DNA of 64,000 nt from Sapria himalayana (Eukaryota; Streptophyta; Magnoliopsida; Malpighiales; Rafflesiaceae), in contig JAREIK010002045.1 in NCBI GenBank assembly GCA_029783825.1, forward strand, positions 34,347 to 98,346, given 5' to 3'. Below are positions 50,664 to 63,932 of this stretch, one piece after another. Both the position numbers and the translations under genes were made by a program. Within the stretch, counting starts at the first letter, position 1; each line of letters begins with the position of its first letter. The notes beneath the pieces were generated by a model. It was not told the DNA's origin and did no database searches. It was given only the letters and a program-made list of their open reading frames with translations.

Positions 50664-53600
50664 TGCACTTTTATAATTAAATGACTAAGTGTTAAATTTA
50701 AATTGAAATTCACAACTTTTAGGAATGTCACTGATTTATCTTTTTGTATATGTAACACAAAGTCATGACTTAAGGGGTGAGTTATGGATTCAGTCTCTTT
50801 CTTGCTTTAGATAATTGTAGCATTAGCAATGGTCATGATTGTATATTTTGTCTCTAGAACACAAAATCATAATGATGAGAATATGCCATAACTTGTGTCT
50901 CTCTGTTGAACATATTGTTATGGCACTAAGAATGATCATGAATACATATTTAATCAGTAGAATACTGGGTCACAGTATTGGATATGACCATAGCTTGTAC
51001 ATTTTATATTTATATTGCAAAGTCATTGCACTAGGAATGATTGTAACTTTGGACATTCCTCAAGAGCAAAAGTCATGACCCTAGAAATAGTTAAAGCTCG
51101 AGTACAACTCTTTATAACTTTCTATAGCTAAAATTCTTGGGATTGCAAATATCACTATGGCTTTTCCTTTTGATTTGTGACCTCAAGTGTCAATATGCAA
51201 TACTAATATTTTGAGCAATGATTAAAACCTATTATACATTTGAATATGATTCATTTATACCTTTTTGGGTATTGTGAGCTTGTATACATAACTCATTTAA
51301 TATAAAAAGAAAGAAATGACACTTATCATATCCATGAGGATATAAAAAGGGGGCTTAGACATGCCAATAAAATAAATTTTTTGATTCTTGATTGAAAGAG
51401 AGCCCATACATCTTGCCCTGCTCAAATTGCCCTGGGGCTAGTTTGTTCTAATAGGCTACAAGGTGGTTATTTTTTTAGAGGTGAACTATGTTTTAAAAAA
51501 ATCACTTTTAGTGTGTGCATGAGAATTATTTTAGTAGAAATTACAATAATCAATATAAATAGCATCCTCAACAACTGGCTATTTCAACACGTAGGGGTAC
51601 AACTTTGGTTTAGTCTATTAGCGTACATGAGTCAAATTACCTTTGATAGCCTAGTGATTCAACATCAAATATGATGAGACATAATAGAGATAAAGTAAGA
51701 GCTCCTATTATTTTAATTAGAGCTTTAGCAATCATTCTAGCATTGAGAGAGGAACAAAATAAATTATTTTAATTATTCACTATACTTTTAATTTTTATTT
51801 TATTTATTTATCAGTTAATTTTTATATAAATATTAATTACAAAATAAATTATTAGTGAGACGGATATAATTTATATTAAACCGGTATATCCTAAATAATA
51901 AAGAATAAATCTCATTTTTTTTCATTTTAATTTTAAATATTCAAATTTAATTATTTATTTGTTTATTTTTACATAAATATTAATTACACAATAAATTATG
52001 AGTCTCAGAAATATAATTTATATAAATTATTTTTCATCAAAATAATATTGATAACCTTTTTAAAAGAAAAAAAAATTTCAAAACAAAAAATTATTATATA
52101 GTAATATAATTTGCTTTGCATCTGAATCATTTTAGGTTTACTAATTATATCATAATTGATATATATCTTATTAATAATAGATTATTAATTTATTTTTTGA
52201 TCATTATTAGAATATTTTTCAATAAAATAGTATATATTGAATATATATGATATATAAATATAATGATGATTATAACTAAATATTGAATTCACTTTTGAAA
52301 AAAATTTAAAAATTTTTATATTTTCTAAGGTTATAACCTATGAAAATATCAAAAAATATTAAAAATAAATATTTTGTTTTTTTATTTTTTAAATAAAACT
52401 TTTAAACTACTAAATGCATACATAGTTAAATAAGTAAACTCCTAGACCCCGTAATGCCTAAATACAGTAACTATTAAACCGATATATTATACATAATAAA
52501 TAATAAATCTTATTTTTATTTCTATTTATTATAATTTTAAATATTCATTTTAATTATTTATTTGTTTATTTTTATAAAAATATTTATTAGAAAATAAATT
52601 ATGAGTGCAACAAATATAGTTTAAATAATTTATTTTTAATGAAATAATATATATACTCATATACAAGAAGTAAAAATTTAAAAATTTAAAAATTTAAAAT
52701 TATTATATAGTATTTTATTTTACTTTAATTTTGAATCAATTTGTGGTTTGTAAATATTTTTTAATTAAAATCTATCTTTTTATTAATAGTTAATTAATTT
52801 AATTTTTGATCTTTATTATAATATCTATCAATAAAATTGTTTATATTGAATTTATATGATATATAATTATTAATATTATTATAACTAAAATATTATATTT
52901 ACATTTAAAAAAATTTTAAATATTATTATATTTTTAAAGGTTATAACATATGAAAATGAGAAAAAATTATAAAAGTTTTTTTATTATTTTATTGTTTAAA
53001 TAAAACCTATAAACCACTAAATGCCTAAAAACATAAATTGCTAAACTCCTAAACGACAAAACATCTAAATACTTAAACCATTAAACTGGTATACATTAAT
53101 AATAAATCATAAATCTCATTTTAATTTTTATTCAATATAATTTAAAATTTTTATTTTAATTATTTATCAGTTTATTTTTATAGAAATATTAATTATAAAA
53201 TAAATTATTAGTGAGACAGATATAATTAAAATTAACCTGGTATACCCTAAATAATAATTAATAAATCTCATTTTTTTTCATTATAATTGTAAATATTCAT
53301 TTTAATTATTTATTGGTTTATTTTTTCTATAATTATACATTGTATTCACATTTCATAAAATTTTAAAAATTATTTTATTTTCAAAGTTAAAACCTTTGAA
53401 GATTATAAAAAAATCAAAAAAATAATTTTAAATTTTTATTATATAAATAAAACCTATAAACCACTAAATACCAAAAAACATAAATTACTAAACTCCTAAA
53501 CGACATAACTCCTAAATAATCAAACCAATAAACAGGTATACCATATATAATAAATCATAAATCTCATTTTAATTTGTATTAATTATAATTTTAAATATTC

Positions 53601-54047
53601 ATTTTAATTATTTATTAGTTTATTTTTTATAGAAATATCAAACACAAAATAAATAATGAGTGAGACAAATAGAATTTTAATAATTTATTTTTAATCAAAA
53701 AAATAAGCTTATATAAAGAAGTAAAATTTTTTTAAAAAATTATTATTTAGTAATTTATTTTACTTAGATATTGAATCATTATATATAGGTTTTGCAATTA
53801 TATTTTAATTGCGATCAATCTTATTTATAATAGTTTATTAATTTATTTTTTGATCATTTTTATAATATCGAACAATAAAATTACTTATATTCAATTACAA
53901 TGTCTTATAATTATTAAGTTATTATAACTAAATATAATATCTACATTTGAAAAAAATTTAAAAATTATTATATTTTCCAAGGTTATAACCTTCAAAAATG
54001 AAAAAAAAATCACAAAAATAATTTATTATTATTTTATTATTTAAATA

Positions 54048-54136
54048 AAACTTATAAACCACTAAATGCCTAAACATTTAAATCTCTAGACTCTTAAACC
54101 CCAAAACCCCCTAAATACTTAAACCATTAAACCTAT
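54048..54136 (-). repeat. Telomere-like octamer block, clear example
   Basis: Eleven phased units: AAACTTAT, AAACCACT, AAATGCCT, AAACATTT, AAATCTCT, AGACTCTT, AAACCCCA, AAACCCCCT (9 bases), AAATACTT, AAACCATT, AAACCTAT. Unit 3 (AAATGC/CT) is the site where all three hAT copies are found in other monomers. Confidence 0.85.
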
Positions 54137-55232
54137 ATAACCTAAATAATAAATAATAAATCTCATTTTTATTTGGATTCATTATAATTTTAAATATTCA
54201 TTTTAATTATTTTTTATTTTAATTTTATAGAAATATTAATTACAAAATAAATAATGAGCGAGACAGATATAATTTAAATAAATTAATTTTAATGAAAAAA
54301 ATATAAGCTTATAAAAATAAACAAAATTTCAAAAATTTAAAATTTTTTTAGTAATATAATTTACTTTGATTTTGAATTATTCTGGGTTCTGCAAATATAT
54401 TTTAATTAATATCTATCTTATTAATAAGAGTTTATAAATTTATTTTTGGATCACTTTTATAATATATATTAATACATTTTTTTAATATTGAATTAACAAC
54501 AAATATAATTATTAAGATTATTATAACTAAGTATCATGTTCATATTTTAGAACTATTAAAAAATTATTATATTTTTAAAGGTGATAACCTTTGAAAATCA
54601 CGAAAATTCATAAAAGTAAATTTTTTGTTATTTCATTGATTAAATAAAACCTATAAACACGAAAATGTGTAAACATATAAATAAATAAACTCATTAACTC
54701 CAAAACCACAAAAAACTTAAACAATTAAATAGTTATACCCTAAATAATAAATCATAAATCTCATTTTTATTAGTATTCATTATAATTTTAAATATACATT
54801 TTAATTATCTATTAGTTTAATTTTATAGAAATATTAATTAAAAAAAAAATTATTAGTGAGGCAATTATAATTTAAATATTTTATTTTCTTCAAAAAATAT
54901 ATAGGCTTATAAATAGATGCAAAAATTTTAAAAATTAAAATTAATATTTAGTAAAATATTTCACTTTGATTTTGAGACATTTTAGGTTTTGAAAATTTAT
55001 TTTAAACAATATTTATCTTATTAATAATTGGTTATTACTTTTTTATGATAATTATTATAATAAATATCAATAAAATGGTTTATATTGAATTGATTTGATA
55101 TATAATTATTATGATTATTATAACTTCATATTGATTCACTTTTTAAAAAAAATTTAAAAATTATTATATTTTCTAAGATTATAACCTTCAAAAATGAGAA
55201 AAAATAATAAAAATAAATTATTTGTTATTTAT

Positions 55233-55450
55233 TAGTATAGTCTAAATAATAAATCCTATACCCCGAAGCCCATAAATACTTAAAACATTAAATTAGTATA
55301 GTCTAAATAATAAATCATAAATCTCATAAACCTATAAACCACTAAATGACTAAATACTAAAATGACTAAACTCCTAAACACCAAAGCCCATAAATACTTA
55401 AACCATTAAATTAGTATAGTTTAAATAATAAATCATAAATCTCAGTTTTA
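55233..55450. repeat. Local duplication of an octamer block
   Basis: TTAGTATAGTCTAAATAATAAAT-type sequence occurs three times (about 55233, 55296 and 55413), with copies of the AAGCCCATAAATACTTAAA segment between. The octamer block and its right border have been duplicated within a single monomer. Confidence 0.7.
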
Positions 55451-57312
55451 TTAGTATTCATTATAATTTTAAATATTTATTTTAATTATTTATCAGTTTA
55501 TTTTTATAGAAATATTAATTACAAATTAAATTATTAGTGCGACATATATAATTTAAATAATTTATTTTTCATCAAAAAAGATTTTGATAAAAAGAGGGAA
55601 ATTTTTAAAAATGGAAAATTATTATTTAATAATATATCTTATTATTGATTTTGAATCATTTTAGATTTTATAATTATATTTTAATTTATATCATTCTTAT
55701 AAATACATGTTTATTAATTTATTTATGGATCATTATTATAATATCTATCAATAAAATAATTTATATTGAGTTTATATTATATATTATTATTATTAAGATT
55801 ATTATATCTAAATATTATATTCACATTTAAAAAAATTAAATATTATTATATTTTCAAAGGTTATACAACTTTCAAAAATTAAAAAAATCATAAAAATTAA
55901 ATTGTTTGTATTTTTATTTTTTAAAAAAAAACTATAAATCACTAAAGGTCTAAACACTTAAATCACTAAACTCCTAAACCCAAAACCACCTAAATACTTA
56001 AACCATTAAACTAGTATTCATGAAAAATAAATAATAATACTCATTTTTATTTGTATTAAGTATAATTTTAAATATTTATTTTAATTATTTAGTAGTTTAT
56101 TATTTTAGAATTATAAATTACAAAATAAATTATGAGTAAGACAAATATAATTTAAATAATTTATTTTTAATAACAAAAATATAAAGTTATAAAAAAAGCA
56201 AAACATTAAAAAAATTATTTTTTAGTATTATATTTTACTTTGATTTTAATAAATTTAGATTTTGCAAATACTTTTTAAATAATAACTATTTTATTTATAA
56301 TAGTTTATTATTTTATTTTTTGATCATAATCATAATATCTAGCAATATAATTATTTATATTGAATTTAAATGAATTATAATTATGAAGATTATTATAAAT
56401 AAATATTATATTTACATTTGAAAAAAATACTTAAACCTTAAAACTCATAAACCTTAAATATATTTTAAATAATTTATTAAAATATTATTTAAAAAATAAA
56501 TTATGAGTGATACAAATATAATTTAAATAATTTATTTTTCATCAAAAAAATATATAAGTTTATAAAAAGAAGCAAAAACAAAAAAACAAAAATTATTATT
56601 TAGTAAAAAAAAAAATAATTTTTTTTTATTTCATTTTTTAAACAAAACATATAAACCAATAAATGACTAAAAACATAAATCACTAAAGTCCTAAATGACA
56701 AAACCTCTAAATACATAAAATATTAAACTGGTATACATTAATAATAATTCATAAATCTCATTTTAATTGTTATTCAGTATTATTTTAAATTTTTATTTTA
56801 ATTATTTATCAATTTATTTTTATTGAAATATTAATTACAAAATAAATTATTAGAGAGATAGATATAATTTAAATTAAACTGGTAAACCCTAAATAGTAAA
56901 TAATAAATCTCATTTTTTTAATTATAATTTTAAATATTCATTTTAATTATTTATTTGTTTGATTTTATATAAATATTAATTAAATAATAAATTATGAGTT
57001 AGACAAATATAATTTAAATAAATTATTTTTCATCAATAAAAATTTATATAAACTTATTAAAATAAAAAAAATTAAAAAAAACATTATTATATAGTAATAT
57101 AAATTGCTTTGCTTCTGAATCATTATAGGTATTGTAATTATATTTTAATTGATATCTATCTTATTAATAATAGATTATTAATTTATTTTTTGATCATTAT
57201 TAGAATATTTATCAATAATATTGTTTATATTGAATTTATATGATATATAAATATAATGATTATTATAACTAAATATTGAATTCATATTTGAAAAAAATTT
57301 TAAAATTATTAT

Positions 57313-57340
57313 ATTTTCAAAGGTTATAACCTTTGAAAAT
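57313..57340. repeat. Satellite palindrome (perfect 28-bp copy)
   Basis: Perfect dyad, identical to copies more than 50 kb away at 982 and 1569. Confidence 0.95.
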
Positions 57341-60300
57341 ATAAAAAAATAATAAAAATAAATATTTTGTTATTTTAATTTTTAAATAAAATCTATAAAC
57401 CACTAAATGCATACACAGTTAAATCAATAAACTCCTAATGCCCGTAATGCCTAAATACATAAACCATTAAACTGCTATATACTACTTAATAATAAAAAAA
57501 TCTAATTTTTATTTCTATTTATTATTATTTTAAATATTCATTTAATTATTTATTAGCTAATTTTTATAGAAATATATATTACAAAATAAAGTATGAGTGC
57601 GACAAATATAATTTAAATAATTTATTTGTATTCATTATAATTTTAAATATTAATTTTAATTATTTTTTAGTTTATTTTTATAGAATTATAAATTACAAAA
57701 TATATTATGAGGAAGACAAATATAATTTAAATTATATACTTTTAAGAACAAAAAATATAAACTTATAAAAATAAGCAAAACATCAAAAACATTATTATTT
57801 AGTAATTTATTTTACTTTTATTTTGAATAAATTTAGGTTTTACAAATATATTTTAAATAATATCTATCTTATTTATAATAGTTTATTAATTTTCTTTGGA
57901 TCATTAGTATAATATCTATCAATAATACTATTTATATTGAATTTATATGATATATAATTTAAAAAAATAAATACCTTAAATATAATTTAAATAATTTATT
58001 AAAATATTAATTACAAAATAAATTATGAGTGATACAAATATAATTTAAATAATTTATTTTTTATCAAAAAAATATATAATTTTATAAAATGAGGCAAAAA
58101 CTAAAAAACAAAAATTATTATTTAGTAATAAATTTACTTTAATTTTTAATCATTTTAGTTTTTATAATTAAATTTTAATTTATAAATATCATTTTAATAA
58201 TTGTTTATTAATTTATTTTTTGAAAATTGATATAATATCTATCAATATATTGGTTTATATTTAGTTTATATTATATATTGTTATAATTATTATTATTACT
58301 AAATATTGTATTCATATTTTTAAAAAATTTTAAAATTATTATCTTTTCAAAGGTTATAATCTTTGAAAATTTGAAAAAATATCACAAATAATTTATTTGA
58401 TATTTCATTATTAAAATAAAACCTATAAACCATTAATTGCCTAAATACTTAAATGAATAACTCGTAAATCTCGAAAACCCTAAATAGATAATTTTTTTAA
58501 TCAGATATATCCTAAATAATAAACAATAAATCTCATTTTTATTTTTTTCATTATAATTTTAAATATTCATTTTAATTATTTATTTGTTTATTTTTATATA
58601 AATATTAATCACAAAATAAATTATGAGTTAGACAATTATAATTAAAATAAATTATTTTTCATCAAAAAAAATATAGAAAAACTTATTAAAAGGAAAAAAA
58701 ATTAAAAACAAAAAATTATTATATAATAATATAATTTGCTTTGCTTCTAAATCATTATTGGTTTTGTAATTATATTTTAATTGATATCTATCTTATTAAT
58801 AATAGATTATTATTTTATTTTTTGATCATTATTAGAATATTTATCAATAATATTGTTTATATTGAATTTATATGATATATAAATATAATGATTATTATAA
58901 CTTAATTTTGAATTCACTTTTAAAAAAAAATTTAAAATTATTATATTTTCAGAGATTATAACCTTTGAAAATGGAAAAAAATTAAAAAATAAATATATAT
59001 TTTTGATATTTCATTATTTAAATAAAACCTATAAACCACTAAATTCCTAAACACTTAAATCAATAACTCCTAAATCTCTAGTACCCTAAATAATAAATAA
59101 TAATCTTTTTAAACTCGTAACCCTAAATAATAAATAATAAATCTCAATATTATTTTTTGATTATAATTTTAAATATTCATTTTAATAATTTATTTGTTTA
59201 TTTTTATATAAATATTATTTACAAAATAAATTATGAGTTAGACAAATATAATTTATATAAATTATTTTTCATTAAAATGAAAAATAAATTTTTTTAAAAG
59301 AAAAAATAATTTCAAAACAATAAATTATTATATAGTAATATATTTTGCTTTCTTCTGAATCATTTTAATATAGTAATATATTTTTCATCTAAATATTATT
59401 ATTTAGTAATATATTTTGATTTGATTTTGAATCATTGTGTTATATAAATATATTGTAATTATTATTTATATTATTAATAATAGTTTATTAATTTAATTTT
59501 TGATCATTATTATAATATCTAACATTAAAATTGTTTATATTGAATTTATATAATATATAATTAGTTAGATTAATATAATTATACATAGTATTCTTATTTC
59601 AAAAAATTTTAAAAATAATTATATTTTCAAAGGTTATAACTTATTAAAATGAGAAAAAATTATAGCAAATTTTTTTGATATTTTATTTTTTTAAATAAAA
59701 TGTATAAACCACTAAAAGCCAAAAAACTTAAATTGCTAAAATCCTAAATGAAAAAATCTCTAAATACTTAAACCAGTAAACTTGTATACAGTAATAATAA
59801 ATCATAAATCTCATTTTAAATTTTATTCAAAATAATTTTAAATTTTTATTTTAATTATTTATCAGTTTATTTTTATAGAAATATTAATTACAAAATAAAT
59901 TATTAGTGAGCCTAATCTAATTTAAATTAAAATAGTATCCCTAAATAATAAATAATAAATCTCATTTTTTTCATTATAATTTTAAATATTCATTTTAAAT
60001 ATTTATTTGTTTATTTATATATTAATATTAATTACAAAATAAATTGAGCTAGACAAAAATAATTTATATAAATTATTTTTCATCAAAAAATATTAGATAA
60101 ACTTTTTAAAAGAAAAAAAATTTTTAAAACAAAAAATTATTATATTGTAATATATTTTGCTTTACTTTTGAATCATTTTATGTTTTGTAATTATATTTTA
60201 ATTAATATCTATCTAATTAATAATAGATTATTAATTTATTTTTGATCATTATTAGAATATTTATCAATAAAATTGTTTATATAGAATTTAGATGATATAT

Positions 60301-62712
60301 AATTATAAAGATTATTATAACTAAATATTATATTTACATTTGAAAATAATTTAAAAATTATTATATTTTTAAAGGTTATCATCTTTGAAAATGAGATAAA
60401 ATCACAAAAATAAATTTTTTGTTATTTTATTGTTTATATAAAACCTATAAACTACTAAATGCCTAAACGCTTAAATCATTAAACTACTAAACCCCAAAAT
60501 CCTTAAATACTTAAACATTTAAACCATCTTTAAAGGTTTAAGTATTTATAAATAATATATAAATATTTATCAATAAATAATAGTTTATTAACTGATTTTT
60601 TGATCATTATTATATTGATATTTATATTTAGTTTATTAATATCTATCAATAAAATTGTTTATTTTTAATTTACTTGATATATAATTATTAAGTTTATTAT
60701 AACTAAATATTGTATTCACATTTGAAAAAAAATTTAAAATTATTATATTTATAAATGTTATAACCTTCAAAATTGATAAAAAATTTGAAAAATAATTTTT
60801 TTGTTATTTCATTATTTAAATACAACATATAAACTACTAAATGCCTAAACACTTAAATCACTAAACTCATAAACTCCAAAATACTTAAACCATTAAACCG
60901 GTATACCCTAAATAATTAATCATAATATCATTTTTATTTGTATTCAATATAATTTTAATATTCATTTTAACTATTTATTAGTTTATTTTTATGGAAATAT
61001 TAATTGCAAAATAAAATTATGAATGAGACAAATATAATTTAAATAATTTATCTTCATCAAAAAAATTTATAAGCTTATAAAAAGAATCAAAAATTTAAAA
61101 ATAAAAAATTATTATTTAGTAATATATTTTACTTTGATTTTGAATCGTTTTAGGTTTTGCAAATATATTTTAATTAATATCTATCTTATTAATAATAGTT
61201 TATTAATCTATTTTATGATCAGTATTATAATATCGATCAATAGAATTATTTATATTGAATTTACATGGTATTTATTTTTATGAATATTATAATTAAATAT
61301 TGTATTTACATTTGAAAAAAAAAATTATAATATTTTCAATGGTTATAACCTTGAAAATGAGAAAAAATCATAAAAATAATTTTTTTGTTATTTAATTATT
61401 TAAATAAAACCTATAAACCACAAAATACCTAAATACTTAAATTACTAAACTCTTAAACCCTGATACTGTTGCACCACACACACATAGCGACGGACCACAG
61501 TACACACGTGCACATATTCTTGTCCATTTTGGTGTAGCATTTAAAGGGGCCAGCAAGTCCTGGAAGCAGCTAGAAGTCTGGGTGACAGGCTTGTAGAGGG
61601 CCCCACTAGCACGCTGGGATGATAACATTTAGACAACTGATGAGACCGAGCAAAGTGGTCGGGAGTAAACCCAGGAGTAGCTAGGAGTGGGTCCTACTAT
61701 CCCTATTAGGCAGCATAGAGGGCCACCCAACCGTCGCCCAACAGGAGTAGCGGGTAATCCATGATTAATTGGAGAGCCGGTAAAATCCGAAGCATCACCA
61801 AGCAGGTCCAGTAAGCAATGGAGTCCAGACCATCCACACGGGAGCGAAAGATTCAAACTTGTAGTTTATGTTTGTAGTCTTATTTGTATTTTGGACATTA
61901 TATGCACCATGTACTTGTAGAGATGGATCATGACATACTCACACACACAATCTTGTTTGTTCTCTATGTAGCATCCAATGAGGGCAACTGGATCCATGAG
62001 TGAATCTAAGTGGGGCCCACTATGCATTTTGTAAATACACATTAGGCGATGCTGCACTCCCGGGAGTAGAAGACCCATCTTTATAGCATTTTGTAATTTT
62101 ACTTGTATTCTAGCTTGGTTGTACGCGTAGATAATTAGACTATTAGATAGACCTCATCACACTTGCACACCGATGCATGCATATTTTTTGATATTTTGTC
62201 GGTGCAACATACAGCCACTTCTTGGAGATCCAGGAGGAAGCATTCTAACACAAGAGATACTCTTTTGAGGATCATTGGAGCAAAAGAATGTGGAATTCAG
62301 AGGTGAGAATGAATTGACTAAGTGCCATAGATATGGACTTGTGGATTTATGGGTATTCAGTTTTACATGTGTTCCATTGCATAGCAATGACATAGGCAAC
62401 GCTTGGGCTGCATGTCACACACATGCACAATCTTATATTTGCATAGTTTTAATATGGTTCATCATTCAGGTTCCTCCAAAAGGCTTGGACAAATCCGAAT
62501 GGAAAGGATGTAGTGGGCATATTGACTCAATGCCAACTCTTAATTCCGGGAATGCCAGGTGATTTTAGTTGTATTCGTACACTTTGAATTATTAGGCATT
62601 ATGTTTTTTTTATGTATTTTATGCATAGAATCATTAAGGTGCATAGGATTTGGTGGGCTGGCCTAAATTAGTCAGCTTTTTAGACTCTTGTAAGTTGTGT
62701 GCCTAAATGATA

Positions 62713-62749
62713 AATAAAGTGTGTATTTTCAAAAAAAAAACAAAAAAAA
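62713..62749 (+). other. Polyadenylation signal plus A-tract
   Basis: AATAAA at 62713-62718, then A10-C-A8 at 62731-62749. Confidence 0.6.
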
Positions 62750-62750
62750 C

Positions 62751-62828
62751 ATAAACCCTAAACTTTAAATCCTAAACTTTAAACCATAAACTATAACACT
62801 AACCTATAAACCATAAATCCTAAATCTC
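62751..62828. repeat. Degenerate telomere-like block (heptamers)
   Basis: About eleven 7-mers near AAACCCT following the A-tract, as in the other two module copies. Confidence 0.75.
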
Positions 62829-63932
62829 ATGTTTTGCACTTTTATAATCAAATGACTAAGTGTTAAATTTAAATTGAAATTCACAACTTTTAGGAATGTC
62901 ACAGATTTATCATTTTGTATATGTTACACAAAGTAATGACTCAAGGGGTGAGTTATGGATTCAGTCTCTTTCTTGCTTTAGATAATTGTAGCATTAGCAA
63001 TGGTCATGATTGTATATTTTGTCTCTAGAACACAGAATCATATCGATGAGAAAATGCCATAACTTGTGTCTCTCTGTTGAACATATTGTTATGGCACTAA
63101 GAATGATTATGAATACATATTTAATCACTATAAAAATTGTTCACATTATTAGATATGACCATAGCTTGTACATTTTATCTTTATATTTCAAAATCATTGC
63201 ACTAGGAATGATTGTAACTTTGGACAATCCTCACGAACAAAATTCATGACCCTAGAAATAGTTAAAGTTCGAGTACTACTCATTATAACTTTTTATTGCT
63301 AAAATTCTTGGGATTGGAAATATCACTATGGCTTTTTCCTTTGATTTGTGACCTCAAGTGTCAATATGCAAGACTAATATTTTGAGCAATGATTAAAACC
63401 TTTTATACAATTGTATATGATTCATTTGCACCTTTTTGGGTATTGTGAGCTTGTATACATAACTCATTTAATATAAAAAGAAATAAATGATACTTTACAT
63501 ATCCATGAGGATATAAAAAAAGGCTTATACATGCCAATAAAATAAATTTTTTAATTATTGATTGAAAGAGAGCCCATACTTCTTTCCCTACGCAAACCGC
63601 CTAGGGCCTAGTTTGTTCTAATAGGTTACAATGTGGTTATTTTTTTAGAGGTGAACTATGTTTTAAAAAAATTACTTTGAGTGTGTGCATGAGAGATATT
63701 TTATAAGAAATTACAATAATCAAAATAAATAGCATCCTCAACAACTAGTTATTTCAACACATAGGTGTACAACTTTGGTTTAGTTTGTTAGCGTACATGA
63801 GTCAAATTTCCTTTGATATCCGAGTGATTCAACATCAAATATGATGAGACATAATAGAGATAAAGTAAAAGCTCCTATTATTTTGGTTAGAGCTTTAGCA
63901 ATCATTCTAGAGTTGAGAGAGGAACAAAATAA

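Larger units (their letters stand above)
49287..51762 (+). repeat. Module B, long copy (segmental duplication copy 1)
   Basis: About 2.48 kb of normal base composition. It holds about 1.27 kb of unrecognised sequence, then AATAAA and an A-tract, about 12 heptamers near AAACCCT, then about 1.1 kb of unrecognised non-coding DNA. No domain, terminal inverted repeat or target duplication is visible. The left edge falls inside a satellite octamer block; the right edge falls 3' of such a block, so satellite sequence of order 80 bp appears replaced. Open frames (for example 49455-49682 on the - strand) have no recognisable family and I do not call them genes. It could be an old non-LTR element, a retrocopy or captured host DNA. 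Confidence 0.8.
42000..51950. repeat. Segmental duplication, copy 1 (contains the Copia insertion)
   Basis: Aligns by eye with about 59430-64000 through satellite, module B and satellite again. Examples are 42230-42560 with 59650-59970 and 42895-43190 with 60320-60610, then 48442 onward with 60630 onward. The only large difference is the Copia element. The left limit is approximate because divergence rises there; copy 2 runs off the window end. Confidence 0.8.
51763..61460 (-). repeat. AT-rich satellite, block 8 (- orientation)
   Basis: About fifteen monomers. Palindrome centres are near 52332, 52942, 53390, 53984, 54583, 55180, 55862, 57326, 58356, 58958, 59635, 60378, 60760 and 61346. About 54470-56280 repeats monomer classes of 4060-5760. 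Palindrome-lacking fusions occur near 56425, 57630 and 57960, where pieces of different monomer classes abut. No gene is seen; the open frame at 55645-55830 is low-complexity. Confidence 0.92.
61461..63932 (+). repeat. Module B, long copy (segmental duplication copy 2)
   Basis: Aligns end to end with 49287-51762. Divergence is uneven by eye: about 11 differences in the first 130 bases, but far fewer over the next 450. Open frames such as 62275-62562 (+), 61629-61856 (-) and 63010-63249 (+) are not recognisable proteins. The last resembles 50839-51078 only because the DNA is duplicated. Confidence 0.8.

Noticed and set aside
50839..51078. 79-codon open frame in module B with a similar frame at 63010-63249
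   Set aside because: The differences change amino acids freely, the counterpart in the third copy (near 3360-3600) is not open, and no family is recognised.
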